Positions 26,440-35,071 of a stretch of 64,000 nucleotides of DNA are shown one piece after another. Source of the stretch: JBFXAF01 sp050184585 (GTDB taxonomy: Bacteria; Pseudomonadota; Alphaproteobacteria; Rhizobiales; Rhizobiaceae); NCBI GenBank assembly GCA_050184585.1, contig JBFXAF010000002.1:248001-312000 (forward strand). The letters are read 5' to 3'. Made by a program: the position numbers and the translations under genes. The notes under the pieces are model-generated. The model was given only the letters and a program-made list of their open reading frames with translations, ran no database searches and had not been told where the DNA came from. Within the stretch, counting starts at the first letter, position 1. Each line of letters starts with the position of its first letter.

Positions 26440-26796
26440 TCAGGCTCCCGGCACGTCGTAGATCGGACGCACCTCGATCCGGCCGTACTTCGCGAGCGGG
26501 ATGCCGGCCGCGATGCGCCTGGCTTCCGGCATGTCGGCGGCCTTGACGAGGATGAAGCCGCCGAGATGCTCCTTGGTCTCGGCGAAGGGACCGTCGGTCG
26601 ACGAGACCTTGGAACCGCGCACCATGACGGTCTGCGCCTTCGTGACCGAATCCAGCGCGCGGGCCTCGATGAGGTGACCCCGAGACGCCAGCACGCGGTC
26701 ATATTCCATCGAGTCGGCGTCGAGCTTCTTCTTCTCCGCCGGGGTCATGCGGTCGAAGATGGTCGGCTCGAAATAGACGAGGCAGAGATATTCCAT
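26440..26796 (-). CDS. YCII-related DGPF-domain protein, first gene of the ECF42 operon
   Basis: This 118-residue protein begins MEYLCLVYFEPTIF and has STDGPFAETKEHLGGF at about 66-81 and RIEVRPIYDVPG at the end. ATG 26796 is preceded by AAAGGAG at seven bases; a GTG one codon upstream is less likely. It is the promoter-proximal gene, and a TGTCGA-N17-CGA element lies about 30 bases upstream, consistent with control by the ECF42 factor encoded at the end of the operon. Confidence 0.9.
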   Translation of the reverse strand: MEYLCLVYFEPTIFDRMTPAEKKKLDADSMEYDRVLASRGHLIEARALDSVTKAQTVMVRGSKVSSTDGPFAETKEHLGGFILVKAADMPEARRIAAGIPLAKYGRIEVRPIYDVPGA

Positions 26797-26825
26797 CACG
26801 CGCTCCTTTCATGTCGGACACGAGT

Positions 26826-26853
26826 GGTCGCTCGCTGCCCGCCCAATTCGACA
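26826..26853 (-). promoter_or_regulatory. Candidate ECF42-dependent promoter of the DGPF-sigma operon
   Basis: On the minus strand TGTCGA (26848-26853) is followed after 17 bases by CGACC (26826-26830), 30 bases before the first start codon. TGTCGA in the -35 region and CGA in the -10 region is what I recall for ECF42 targets. The match is by eye. Confidence 0.6.
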
Positions 26854-26893
26854 TTACCCCGCGGATAATTTTCCGATTCTTTTTTCGATGCGA

Positions 26894-26920
26894 TGTCGAA
26901 CGGGATCATTCCCCATCGAC
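26894..26920 (+). promoter_or_regulatory. Second candidate ECF42 promoter, facing the small gene at 26976
   Basis: On the plus strand TGTCGA (26894-26899) is followed after exactly 17 bases by CGAC (26917-26920), the same spacing as the element on the opposite strand. It lies about 55 bases before the ATG at 26976. Confidence 0.55.
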
Positions 26921-26975
26921 TGGTTGGTCGAGAGCCACGCGCACCCGCCGGCTCGCGACCAGAAGGACTTGAACC

Positions 26976-27233
26976 ATGCACATCCTCGACGCGGCGCTGA
27001 TCTCCAATCTGGCGTCGAAGCGCCGGGCCGCGCCAGAGTCGCGGATCGCGGCCCCTTCCCCGAGCGGCATGGCCCGCGCGCTGCTGGCGTTCACCCTGCT
27101 CGCCCTCATGGTGTCGACGCTCGGACTCGCCTCGCGGGCCGATCCCGCTCCCCTAATCGCTCAGGCCGACACCGCGACCAGCGCGATTTCCGGGCTGTCG
27201 GGCATCAGCGGCGAGCGGTCGAAACTGCCGTAA
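26976..27233 (+). CDS. Small single-span membrane or exported protein, possible ECF42 target
   Basis: This 85-residue frame has a polar Arg-rich N-terminus and one hydrophobic helix (ALLAFTLLALMVSTLGLAS, about 34-52), followed by a short polar tail. AAGGA precedes the ATG by nine bases, and no better gene occupies 26976-27160. Its last 73 bases overlap the end of the converging methyltransferase gene, which lowers confidence. In favour, an ECF42-like promoter element lies upstream, divergent from the sigma operon. I know of no homologue. Confidence 0.5.
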   Translation: MHILDAALISNLASKRRAAPESRIAAPSPSGMARALLAFTLLALMVSTLGLASRADPAPLIAQADTATSAISGLSGISGERSKLP

Positions 27234-27898
27234 CGCTCGGCGACGGCCAAGCCAGCGCGCACCACAAGCGCCTCCAGCCCAACGGGCGTGTGAAAGCGCA
27301 GCGTGTCCGGCGCGGCGTGATGCCTCCCGTCGGGAAAACGGAACCGGGTCTCGTAGGTGACGAGCGGAAGGCTGACGTCGGTCACCTCGAAACAGCATTC
27401 GACCGGGCCGACGCCGTCGACCGCAATCGTCTCGGTGGTTCCGGACGCCGTCCAGGTTTCCCATTCGCGCGCGGCGACGTTGCGGCTCTCGAAGGAGATG
27501 CGGCCGCCGGGCGCGAGGTGCCGGCGCAGGTTGCGGAGCACGGAAACGATCTCCTCGTCGGTCAGGAAGACCTGGAAGACGTGGCCGGTGATGACGATCA
27601 GATCGAAGCGGTCGGCCAGGTCGATGTCGGCCGCGGCCGCCCCGACCCAGCGCACGCGATCCGCGGCCGGTTTGGCCCGGGCTACCGCGAGCATGCCCGC
27701 CGCCGGCTCCGCGCCGACCACGCGATGGCCCATGGCGGCGAGGCGAAGCGAAAGGCGTCCCGTGCCGCTGCCGACGTCGAGGACGGAGACCGGCGACCCA
27801 CCGGCCAACGATGCGTGGAAATCATAGTCGTCGAGCGCCGGATTGAGCGCGTCGTAGACCGCCGCCAGACGCGGATCGACATAGGAAAGGCTGGGCAT
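27161..27898 (-). CDS. Class I SAM-dependent methyltransferase
   Basis: This 245-residue protein has SAM-binding motif I VLDVGSGTGRLSLRLA (about residues 39-54), the acidic end of strand 2 (GAEPA), and motif IV FDLIVITGHVFQVF. It belongs to the broad Methyltransf_11/25 group and the substrate cannot be inferred. It begins 3 bases after the stop of the AI-2E transporter gene, so the two are probably co-transcribed. Confidence 0.85.
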   Translation of the reverse strand: MPSLSYVDPRLAAVYDALNPALDDYDFHASLAGGSPVSVLDVGSGTGRLSLRLAAMGHRVVGAEPAAGMLAVARAKPAADRVRWVGAAAADIDLADRFDLIVITGHVFQVFLTDEEIVSVLRNLRRHLAPGGRISFESRNVAAREWETWTASGTTETIAVDGVGPVECCFEVTDVSLPLVTYETRFRFPDGRHHAAPDTLRFHTPVGLEALVVRAGLAVAERYGSFDRSPLMPDSPEIALVAVSA

Positions 27899-27901
27899 GG
27901 G

Positions 27902-29086
27902 CTATTCGGCGGCAGTCCGGGCAGGCTCGCTCGCTACCTCGGCCGCGCTCCGGGCAGCCTCGTCGGTCACCTCGACCTCGCGCAGCCATTCGCGCCAGAT
28001 GGCGACCAGAAGGGCCATCAGCACGGGTCCGATGAAGAGGCCGAGCAGGCCCATCGTCTTCACGCCGCCGATGAGGCCGAAGATGGTCGGCAGGAAGGGC
28101 AGCTTGATCGGCCCGCCGATCAGCTTCGGCCGGATCGTCTTGTCGACGACGAAGAGTTCGAGCGAACCCCAGGTGAACAGCGCCAATCCGGCGATCGGCG
28201 AGCCGCTGGCGACGAGGTAGATCGACACCAGCGTCATGGACAGCGGCGCGCCACCGGGGAACAGCGCGAGCATGCCGGTCAGAAGGCCGAGCGTGACCGG
28301 CGACGGAACGCCGGCGATCCAGTAGGCGATGCCGAGCACGATGCCCTCGCCGATGGCGATCAGCGTCTGCCCGGTGACGGTCGAGTTGATCGTCGCCGGC
28401 ACGACGCGCGAGATGCGCTCCCAGCGCATCGGCACGATGCGTTCGCCGAGGCGGTCGATCTGGCCCGCGAACGTCTCGCCGTCGCGATAGGCGAAGAACA
28501 GGGCGATCAGCATGAAGACCAGCGTGAGGAGCAGGCCGAAGGCGCTGGAGCCGGCCGAGATGGCGCCCCGGTAGATGCTGCCGATGTTGTCGCCGCTGAT
28601 GAGCTGTATCAGTTCGCCGATGGCTCCCGGATGGCCGACATGCTTCGCCCACTGCTCGTTCAGCCAGTCGCCGACCGCCGGCAGCGAGACGATCCATTCG
28701 GGCGCCGGCGCGCCGACGCTGTTGGTCTGCACGGCCCAGGCGATCCACAGCCTTATCTCCTCGATGGCATAGGCGCCGGCGAGCACGATCGGCACGACCA
28801 GGAAGGCGATGATCATCAAGATGGCGATCGAGGCCGCCACCGTGCGGCTGCCTCCCACGGCGTCCAGCAGGCGCGTGTAGAGCGGCCAGCTCGCGAAGGC
28901 GATGACCAGCGCCGCAAGGACAGGAGCGAGGAAGCCGTGGAAGAAGTAGACGCCGGCGGCGAGGATGAGCACCAGAAGCCAGCGGGCGGCAGTCAGCGGC
29001 GGAACGAGGGCGGCGCGCGCCGGCGCCACCGGCCCCATCAGCCGCTGCTCCGGCACGTGTCGGCGCGGATCGGATACGTTCAACAA
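27902..29086 (-). CDS. AI-2E family transporter (PerM/TqsA type)
   Basis: This 394-residue protein has about eight membrane helices with the family layout: an N-terminal helix pair (YFFHGFLAPVLAALVIAFASWPLY), a long periplasmic stretch, then a C-terminal core with GIAYWIAGVPSPVTLGLLTG and FIGPVLMALLVAIW. Members export small molecules or act as Na+/H+ antiporters; the substrate is unknown. The start TTG at 29086 has GAAGGGG close by; an ATG 48 bases downstream is the alternative. The C-terminus ends in an Ala/Glu-rich tail. Confidence 0.85.
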   Translation of the reverse strand: MLNVSDPRRHVPEQRLMGPVAPARAALVPPLTAARWLLVLILAAGVYFFHGFLAPVLAALVIAFASWPLYTRLLDAVGGSRTVAASIAILMIIAFLVVPIVLAGAYAIEEIRLWIAWAVQTNSVGAPAPEWIVSLPAVGDWLNEQWAKHVGHPGAIGELIQLISGDNIGSIYRGAISAGSSAFGLLLTLVFMLIALFFAYRDGETFAGQIDRLGERIVPMRWERISRVVPATINSTVTGQTLIAIGEGIVLGIAYWIAGVPSPVTLGLLTGMLALFPGGAPLSMTLVSIYLVASGSPIAGLALFTWGSLELFVVDKTIRPKLIGGPIKLPFLPTIFGLIGGVKTMGLLGLFIGPVLMALLVAIWREWLREVEVTDEAARSAAEVASEPARTAAE

Positions 29087-29228
29087 TCACCCCTTCAGCG
29101 AAGCGCGCGTCCGGCGCGCGTCCGCCACACGCCGGACGGATGCGCATTGTGCAGCATCCGACCGAACATGCCAAATCGATTTGACGGTTTCGTGATTGCC
29201 GGCCGCGAGCGCGCCAGACCGCCGATCG

Positions 29229-32200
29229 CTATTCCGCCGCGATCGGCAGGTGCTGCGCCGGGCCGGGCAGAGGGTGCACGCTGGCGCTGTGTGCGACAGA
29301 ACTGCCCTCGCCCGGCTCGTCCTTCGGATTGGGGTTCACCAGCCAGCGCCACAGCCGCGCCGTGCCGAGCGCCGCATCGTCCATGATCGTGTAGAATGAC
29401 GGCACGAAGACCAGCGACAGCACGGTCGAGACCAGCAGGCCGCCGATCACGGCGACCGCCATCGGCGCGCGGAACTCGCCGCCGTCGCCCAGCGCCAGAG
29501 AGGCCGGCACCATGCCGGCCGACATGGCGATGGTGGTCATGACGATCGGCCGGGCGCGCTTGCGGGCGGCGTCGATGATGGCGTCGCGGCGCGGCACGCC
29601 GAGCTTCACCTCCTCGATGGCGAAGTCGACCAGCATGATGGCGTTCTTCGTCACGATGCCCATCAGCATGAGGATGCCGATGACCACCGGCATGGACACG
29701 GCCGAACCGGTCAGCATCAGCCCGGCCACCACGCCGCCGATGGCGAGCGGCAGCGAGCCGAGGATGGTGAAGGAGTGGAAGACCGAGCCGAATAGCAGGA
29801 TCAGGACCACAAGCACCAGCATCAGGCCGGTGATCATGGCGGTTGCGAAACTGTCGAACACCTCGCCCATGACCTCCGCGTCGCCGGTCTCCTGGATGCG
29901 GACGCCCGCAGGCAGATCCTTCATCAGAGGCAGGGCCCAGATCGTGTCGAGACCCGTGCCGATCTCCTGGCCGCGCGCCATGTCGGCGCCGATGACGACG
30001 CGGCGCTCGCGGTTGAAGCGCTGGATCGAGGACGGGCCCTGGCCGAAGCTGATCTCGGCGATCGAGGACAGCGGCACGGTGATGCCAGACGGCGTCGGCA
30101 CCGGCAGCGAGGCGATGACGGAAAGGTCGTCCTTGGCGCCCTCCGCGAGCTGAACGCGGATCGGGATCTGGCGGTCGCCGACGGTGAACCTGGCCAGATT
30201 GGCGTCGATGTCGCCGATGGTCGCGACGCGCAGCGTTTCGGAGACGGCCGCCGTGGAGATGCCGAGTTCCGCCAGCCGATCCGGGTCGGGACGCACGACG
30301 ACCTCGGGCCGGTCGAGCGCGGCGTTGGAGGTGATGGCGCGGAAGCGACCGGTGTCGCCCATGGCGCTCTGGATCTCGCGCGCGGCCTTGTCGAGCGCGG
30401 CGCCGTCCTCGCCCATCACCCCAAGCTCCAGCGCGCGCTGGCCGCGGTCGTTGACGAAATAGGCGCGCAGGTCGGGCACCGCCTCAAGACGGTCGAGCAG
30501 GATCTCCTCGATCTCGCCCTGCGTCAGGTCGCGGTCGGATTTGTGCTTCAGATCCGCGACCACTGTCGCGCGGCGCGGCTCGAGCACGCCGGTCGGGCTG
30601 GCGCCGCCGACGACATAGACGTTCTCGACCTCGGGCAGGCCCCGGATGACGTTGCTGATCTCGTCGGTCGTCTCGCGCGTATCCTCCAGCCGGCTGCCGG
30701 GCGGCAGCTCCATCGAGAAGACGATGCGGCTGGCGTCCTCCTTGGGGATGAAGCCCGAGGGCAGGAAGCCCATCGCGTAGAGCGAGCCGGCAAAGAAGGC
30801 GACGCCGGCGGCGAGTGTCAGCCAGCGGAAGCGCAGCGTGGTCGTCAGGAATGACAGGAAGCCGCGCATGACGCGGCCGGGCTTCGGCTCCTCATGACCA
30901 TGGCCGCGCAGGAAATAGGCGGCGAGCATCGGCGTGATCAGGCGCGCGACCAGCAGCGAGAAGAAGACCGCGACGGCGACTGTCAGGCCGAACTGCTTGA
31001 AATACTGGCCAGCGATGCCGCTCATGAAGGAAACCGGCGCGAAGACGGCCATGATTGTGGCCGAGATGGCGATGACGGCCAGCCCGATCTCGTCGGCGGC
31101 CTCAAGTGCTGCGCGATAGGGCGACTTGCCCATCTTGATGTGCCGGACGATGTTCTCGATCTCGACGATGGCGTCGTCGACGAGGATGCCGACCACCAGC
31201 GTCACCCCGAGCAGGCTGACCAGGTTGAGCGAGAAGCCCATCAGGTCGAGCGCCCAGAAGGTCGGGATGATCGACAGCGGCAAGGCGCTCGCCGAGACCA
31301 GCGTGGCGCGCCAGTCGCGCAGGAACAGGAAGACGACGATGATGGAGAGGACCGCGCCCTCCAGCAGCGTCTCCATCGCGGTCTCGTAGTTGCCCTCGGT
31401 GTAGGTGACCGAATCGTCGACCTTGGAGATCGACACGTCGGGATGCGCCGCTTCCAGCTCGGCGATGGCGACCAATGCGCGCTCGTTGATCTCGACGTCG
31501 CTCTCGCCCTTGCCGCGGAAGACGCCGAAGGAGACGACGGTCTGGTTGTTCACCCGGGCGAAGGACTTCGGCTCCTCCCAGGAATCGTTGACGGTGGCGA
31601 TGTCGGAGAGGCGCACCGTGCGGCCAGACAACGGGATCTCCAGCGCCTCGAGCTCGGCCAGCGTCTTTACGCCACCGAGCGCGCGGATGGTCTGGTCACG
31701 CCCGCCGAACTCGCCCGAGCCACCGGTCAGGTCGACGTTCAGCGCACGCAGCGCCCGGTTCACGTCGGAGGCGGTGACGCCGAGCGCGTTGAGCCGGTCC
31801 GGGTCGAGTTCGACCTTGATCTCGCGGGTGACGCCGCCATAGCGGTCGACGCGGGCGACGCCCTTCAGGCCCTGCAGCTTGCGCACCACCACGTCGTCCA
31901 CGAACCAGGACAATTCCTCGATGGTCATGGCCTGCGCCGAGACCGCGTAGGTCAGGATCGCCTGGCCTTCCACGTCGACGCGGTTGACGATCGGCGCGTT
32001 GGCGGTGGCAGGCAGGTCGGAGCGGATGCGCTCGACCGCGTCCTTGACGTCGCTGACCGCGGTCTGGGTGTCGGTCTCCAGCCGGAATTCCACGAGGGTC
32101 TGCGAATTGCCCTCGGTGATGTTGGAGACGACGTTCTTGACGCCGGAGATGTTGGCGACCGCGTCCTCGACGCGCTTGGTGACCTGCGTCTCCAGTTCGC

Positions 32201-32375
32201 TCGGCGCGACGCCGGGATCGGTGACGGTCACCGCGACTAGCGGGAAGTCGATGTTGGGGAAACGGGTGACCGGCAGGTTGGCGAATGCCATCAGGCCGAG
32301 CGCCGTCAAGACGATGAAGAGCAGGATCGAGGGAACCGGGTTCCGGATCGACCAGGCGGAGATGTTCCAGTTCAT
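29229..32375 (-). CDS. RND efflux permease (AcrB/HAE1-like)
   Basis: This 1,048-residue inner-membrane pump has twelve membrane helices and two large periplasmic loops. It starts MNWNISAWSIRNPVPSIL, as in this family. TM4 carries the proton-relay pair in GILVDDAIVEIENI (about residues 400-413), and TM10-11 has GIVTKNAIMLVDF. It forms a tripartite efflux pump with the upstream periplasmic adaptor, whose gene it overlaps by 4 bases. An outer-membrane channel gene is not present here and is presumably supplied elsewhere. Substrate is unknown; hydrophobic drugs or solvents are typical. Confidence 0.94.
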   Translation of the reverse strand: MNWNISAWSIRNPVPSILLFIVLTALGLMAFANLPVTRFPNIDFPLVAVTVTDPGVAPSELETQVTKRVEDAVANISGVKNVVSNITEGNSQTLVEFRLETDTQTAVSDVKDAVERIRSDLPATANAPIVNRVDVEGQAILTYAVSAQAMTIEELSWFVDDVVVRKLQGLKGVARVDRYGGVTREIKVELDPDRLNALGVTASDVNRALRALNVDLTGGSGEFGGRDQTIRALGGVKTLAELEALEIPLSGRTVRLSDIATVNDSWEEPKSFARVNNQTVVSFGVFRGKGESDVEINERALVAIAELEAAHPDVSISKVDDSVTYTEGNYETAMETLLEGAVLSIIVVFLFLRDWRATLVSASALPLSIIPTFWALDLMGFSLNLVSLLGVTLVVGILVDDAIVEIENIVRHIKMGKSPYRAALEAADEIGLAVIAISATIMAVFAPVSFMSGIAGQYFKQFGLTVAVAVFFSLLVARLITPMLAAYFLRGHGHEEPKPGRVMRGFLSFLTTTLRFRWLTLAAGVAFFAGSLYAMGFLPSGFIPKEDASRIVFSMELPPGSRLEDTRETTDEISNVIRGLPEVENVYVVGGASPTGVLEPRRATVVADLKHKSDRDLTQGEIEEILLDRLEAVPDLRAYFVNDRGQRALELGVMGEDGAALDKAAREIQSAMGDTGRFRAITSNAALDRPEVVVRPDPDRLAELGISTAAVSETLRVATIGDIDANLARFTVGDRQIPIRVQLAEGAKDDLSVIASLPVPTPSGITVPLSSIAEISFGQGPSSIQRFNRERRVVIGADMARGQEIGTGLDTIWALPLMKDLPAGVRIQETGDAEVMGEVFDSFATAMITGLMLVLVVLILLFGSVFHSFTILGSLPLAIGGVVAGLMLTGSAVSMPVVIGILMLMGIVTKNAIMLVDFAIEEVKLGVPRRDAIIDAARKRARPIVMTTIAMSAGMVPASLALGDGGEFRAPMAVAVIGGLLVSTVLSLVFVPSFYTIMDDAALGTARLWRWLVNPNPKDEPGEGSSVAHSASVHPLPGPAQHLPIAAE

Positions 32376-33577
32376 GGCGCGACCGCCCCCGTCTCCTCGA
32401 CGCGGACCGGCGTCACCAGATCGCCGTCGGCGACGAAGGTTCCGGCGCGGGAGACGACCTCCTGGCCTTCGACCAGGCCGGAAACCACCTCGACATGGCC
32501 GCCAGCGCGCGCGCCGAGCGTGACCGGCGTGGTGGCGACGCGGCCGTCGGTCACGACCTGCAGGAATGCGTCCCGGCCCTGATACATGACGGCGGCGGTG
32601 GGCACCGCCACGCCCTCGCGGCGAAGAATCTCGATCTCGCCGCGCGCGAAGCCGCCGGGGCGGGCGCGGGAGCCGTCGTCGAGGGCGACGCGGATGGCGC
32701 CGAGCCGCGAGCGCTGGTCGATCTCGGCGGAAATCTTTCGCACGGAGCCGGAGACGGCCTCGGTGGCCCCCGCGAGCGTGATCTTCGCCGGCATCGCCTC
32801 GTCGCAGCGCGGCAGGGCGGTTTCGGAGAGCGTGGCGGACAGCTCGAACTCGCCGTTCATGGCGATGCGGAACAGCGGGCCGCCGCCGGCGGACACGACG
32901 CCGCCGAGGGTGGCGTTGCGGGCGAGCACGAGGCCGTCCGCCGGAGCCCGGATCTCGGTCTTGCCGATCTGGACCAGCACGTTGTCGCGCTGCGCGTCGA
33001 TGACGCCGAGCTGCGCCCGCGCGGCGACCAGCGCCTTTTCGGCCGACACCAGCTTCGCCTGGGCGCTGTCATAGGCGTTCACCGCATTGTCGAGCTGCGC
33101 CTGGGCGGCCACGCCCTTGGCCTGAAGCTCGCGGGCGCGCTCCAGCGCCTCGGACGCCTGCCGGACGCCGATCCTGGCGTCGGCGATCTGCGCCTCGGTC
33201 TGGGCGATGGACGCCTCGGCCTGCGCGCGGCTGGCGTCGATCTGGGCAAGCTGCGTATCGAGCAGCGAGCGGTCGAGGCGGGCGAGCACGTCGCCCTTCC
33301 GCACCCGGTCGCCCTCGTCGGCGAGCAGTTCCAGCACGGTCAGGCCGTTCAGGTCGACGCCGGCGGACGCTTCCTCGCGGGCGACGATGGTGCCGGTGAC
33401 GGTGAGAGTCTCGACCAGCTCGCGGCGTTCGGCCGCGACGACGCGGATGGCCGGCGGGGTCTGCTTCGCGGCGACCGCGGTCTCGGCTGCGAGCGCCGGA
33501 AAGGCGTCGATCAGGGATGGCGTGCCGGCGAGCAGCAGCGCCGCCAGCGGGAGGAGGATTCGGACGGACGCGGACAT
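32372..33577 (-). CDS. RND efflux periplasmic adaptor (HlyD/MFP family)
   Basis: This 401-residue protein has a signal peptide (about residues 1-31, FPALA before AETAV), a lipoyl-like half at about 60-95 (EEASAGVDLNGLTVLELLA), a coiled-coil hairpin at about 100-180 rich in Ala/Gln/Glu, and a second lipoyl half (TEIRAPADGLVLARNATLGG). It links the RND permease to an outer-membrane channel. It lies between the tetR gene and the permease gene in one minus-strand operon. Confidence 0.92.
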   Translation of the reverse strand: MSASVRILLPLAALLLAGTPSLIDAFPALAAETAVAAKQTPPAIRVVAAERRELVETLTVTGTIVAREEASAGVDLNGLTVLELLADEGDRVRKGDVLARLDRSLLDTQLAQIDASRAQAEASIAQTEAQIADARIGVRQASEALERARELQAKGVAAQAQLDNAVNAYDSAQAKLVSAEKALVAARAQLGVIDAQRDNVLVQIGKTEIRAPADGLVLARNATLGGVVSAGGGPLFRIAMNGEFELSATLSETALPRCDEAMPAKITLAGATEAVSGSVRKISAEIDQRSRLGAIRVALDDGSRARPGGFARGEIEILRREGVAVPTAAVMYQGRDAFLQVVTDGRVATTPVTLGARAGGHVEVVSGLVEGQEVVSRAGTFVADGDLVTPVRVEETGAVAP

Positions 33578-33610
33578 CGGGTTCCCCGGACGGGTTCTTT
33601 TTCGGTTCGT

Positions 33611-34270
33611 TCAGGCAGTGGTCGGGGCGGGGCGCAGCAGCGCCACGGCGGTCGCCCGTATGATGGTCTGCAGGTCGGCGTCAGCCATGCCCTGGCCGAG
33701 CGGGTCGTTGATGGCGAGGCCCTCGCAGAAGGACAGGATGGTGGGCAGGAGCGTCTCCAGACCGACCACCGGCGCGATGTCGCCACGCTGGATCGCCGCG
33801 CCGAGATGGACATGGAACAGGCCCATGATCTGGCCCATGTGCTCGGTGCAACAGGTCCGGATCGACGGGTTGCGCATGGATTCGGCGCGGATCTCGGCGA
33901 ACAGCCCGGCCAGCCCGTGCTCGTGGACATGGCGGATGTGCGCCATCGCGGCCTCGACCACGCCGTCGACCACCGACTTGCTGGCCAGCATGACCTCGAA
34001 GATCTTCGCATCCTCGCGGGCGTCGGCGTCGGTGATCGCCTCGATGATCGCCTCCTTGGAGGCGAAGTAGCGGTAGAGCGCGCCGGGGCTCATGCCCGCT
34101 TCGGCGCAGACCTGCTGCATCGACGCGCCCTGGAAGCCGTAGCGCACGAAGCAGGCTTTCGCCGCGTCGAGGATGCGCTGGACCTGCTGGTCGCGCCGCT
34201 CGGCGCGGCTCATCGGCTGGGCGTCGCCCTCCTCGGCGGCAACGGGCGCGGCGGTGTCGAGGTCGTCCAT
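33611..34270 (-). CDS. TetR-family repressor of the efflux operon
   Basis: This 219-residue protein has an N-terminal helix-turn-helix (ILDAAKACFVRYGFQGASMQQVCAEAGMS, given here by its ends ILDAA and EAGMS, then GALYRYFASKEAI) and a helical ligand domain. Its C-terminal part resembles AcrR-type regulators (TetR_C). The ATG at 34270 is chosen over a TTG four codons earlier. It is the first gene of the tetR-adaptor-permease unit, and palindromic sites lie directly upstream, so it very likely represses its own operon until a pump substrate binds. Confidence 0.88.
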   Translation of the reverse strand: MDDLDTAAPVAAEEGDAQPMSRAERRDQQVQRILDAAKACFVRYGFQGASMQQVCAEAGMSPGALYRYFASKEAIIEAITDADAREDAKIFEVMLASKSVVDGVVEAAMAHIRHVHEHGLAGLFAEIRAESMRNPSIRTCCTEHMGQIMGLFHVHLGAAIQRGDIAPVVGLETLLPTILSFCEGLAINDPLGQGMADADLQTIIRATAVALLRPAPTTA

Positions 34271-34283
34271 AGGGTCACCCAAG

Positions 34284-34323
34284 AGCGAACGTTCGTTCTC
34301 GAATTACGCGAACGATCATTCGC
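34284..34323. promoter_or_regulatory. Tandem palindromic operator upstream of tetR
   Basis: GAACGTTCGTTC (34287-34298, containing the perfect palindrome GAACGTTC) is followed by the near-palindrome GCGAACGATCATTCGC (34308-34323). Both share a GAACG half-site and their centres are about two helical turns apart, as expected for a cooperative TetR-type site. Confidence 0.65.
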
Positions 34324-34435
34324 AGTCAAGATGGTGCACTGCAAAATTCACGGCTTCGAAAATGGGCGCATGGGTGACGCTTGCCCAGCCCCTTCGAGAC
34401 GCCAATGATGGACGGATGTTTCAGGGAGTCCCGGA

Positions 34436-34909
34436 ATGGCAGACCGCCGCACGATCGTCCCCGTCGCGCTGAAGGGCGTCTACGAGCAGTGGCGCTTCGC
34501 GCCGGCGGTCGTCACCAACGGCTTCATCTTCTGCTCGGGCATCGTCGGCACCAGCCCCGGCGGCGAGACGCCTGCCTCGCTCGGCGGCCTGGCCGGCGCG
34601 AAGGCGACAACCGCGCCGGGCGACGCGCCGCTCGCCGCGCTGATGGCCGTGCGCGACCCGGAAGCGCAGTTCGCCACCGCCTTCGAGGCGCTGAAATCGA
34701 TCCTGAAGGAGGCCGGCGCCGGACTATCGGACGTGGTGGAGATCACCAGCTACCATGCGGGCATCACCACCCACATGGAGACCTTCATGAAGGTCTGGGC
34801 GCGCTATCTCAAGGAGCCCTACCCCGCCTGGACGGCGATCGGCGTGGCGGAGCTGATCGTGCCGGGTGGATTGGTGGAGTTGAGGGCGGTGGCGAGAGTG
34901 CGGGGCTAG
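34436..34909 (+). CDS. RidA family protein
   Basis: This 157-residue protein belongs to the YjgF/YER057c/RidA superfamily, small trimers that hydrolyse reactive enamine/imine intermediates from PLP enzymes. The fold-defining segments are GFIFCSGIVGTSPGG (about 30-44) and YPAWTAIGVAELIVPGGLVE near the end. The Arg that binds the carboxylate in true RidA (usually in a ..SRATV.. context) is not evident, so this is probably another Rid subfamily. It is divergent from tetR with 165 bases between. Confidence 0.85.
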   Translation: MADRRTIVPVALKGVYEQWRFAPAVVTNGFIFCSGIVGTSPGGETPASLGGLAGAKATTAPGDAPLAALMAVRDPEAQFATAFEALKSILKEAGAGLSDVVEITSYHAGITTHMETFMKVWARYLKEPYPAWTAIGVAELIVPGGLVELRAVARVRG

Positions 34910-34920
34910 AGCTTTCGGAC

Positions 34921-35053
34921 GCCCCCTCCACCATGCTTCGCATGGTCCCCCTCCCCCGCTTCGCAGGGGAGGATCGAGGTCGAGGCCGGCTGCGACGCTG
35001 GTTCCTCCCCTGCGGAGCGGGGGAGGTGCCGAGCAAAGCGAGGCGGAGGGGGC
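34921..35053. repeat. 133-bp imperfect palindromic repeat
   Basis: The ends (GCCCCCTCC at 34921 and GGAGGGGGC at 35045-35053) start a long imperfect inverted repeat with smaller hairpins inside. It fills the gap between the converging ridA-like and parC genes and probably folds into a bidirectional hairpin. It differs in sequence from the two 158-bp repeats. Confidence 0.75.
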
Positions 35054-35071
35054 TGCGCTAACCTCAGCCCC

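Noticed and set aside
26897..29386. Very long plus-strand frame across the methyltransferase and AI-2E transporter region
   Set aside because: It is antisense to two well-supported genes and its translation is charged and repetitive without any domain.
34921..35053. CRISPR-like repeat block
   Set aside because: Only one inverted, not direct, repeat is present; no spacers and no cas genes anywhere in the window.
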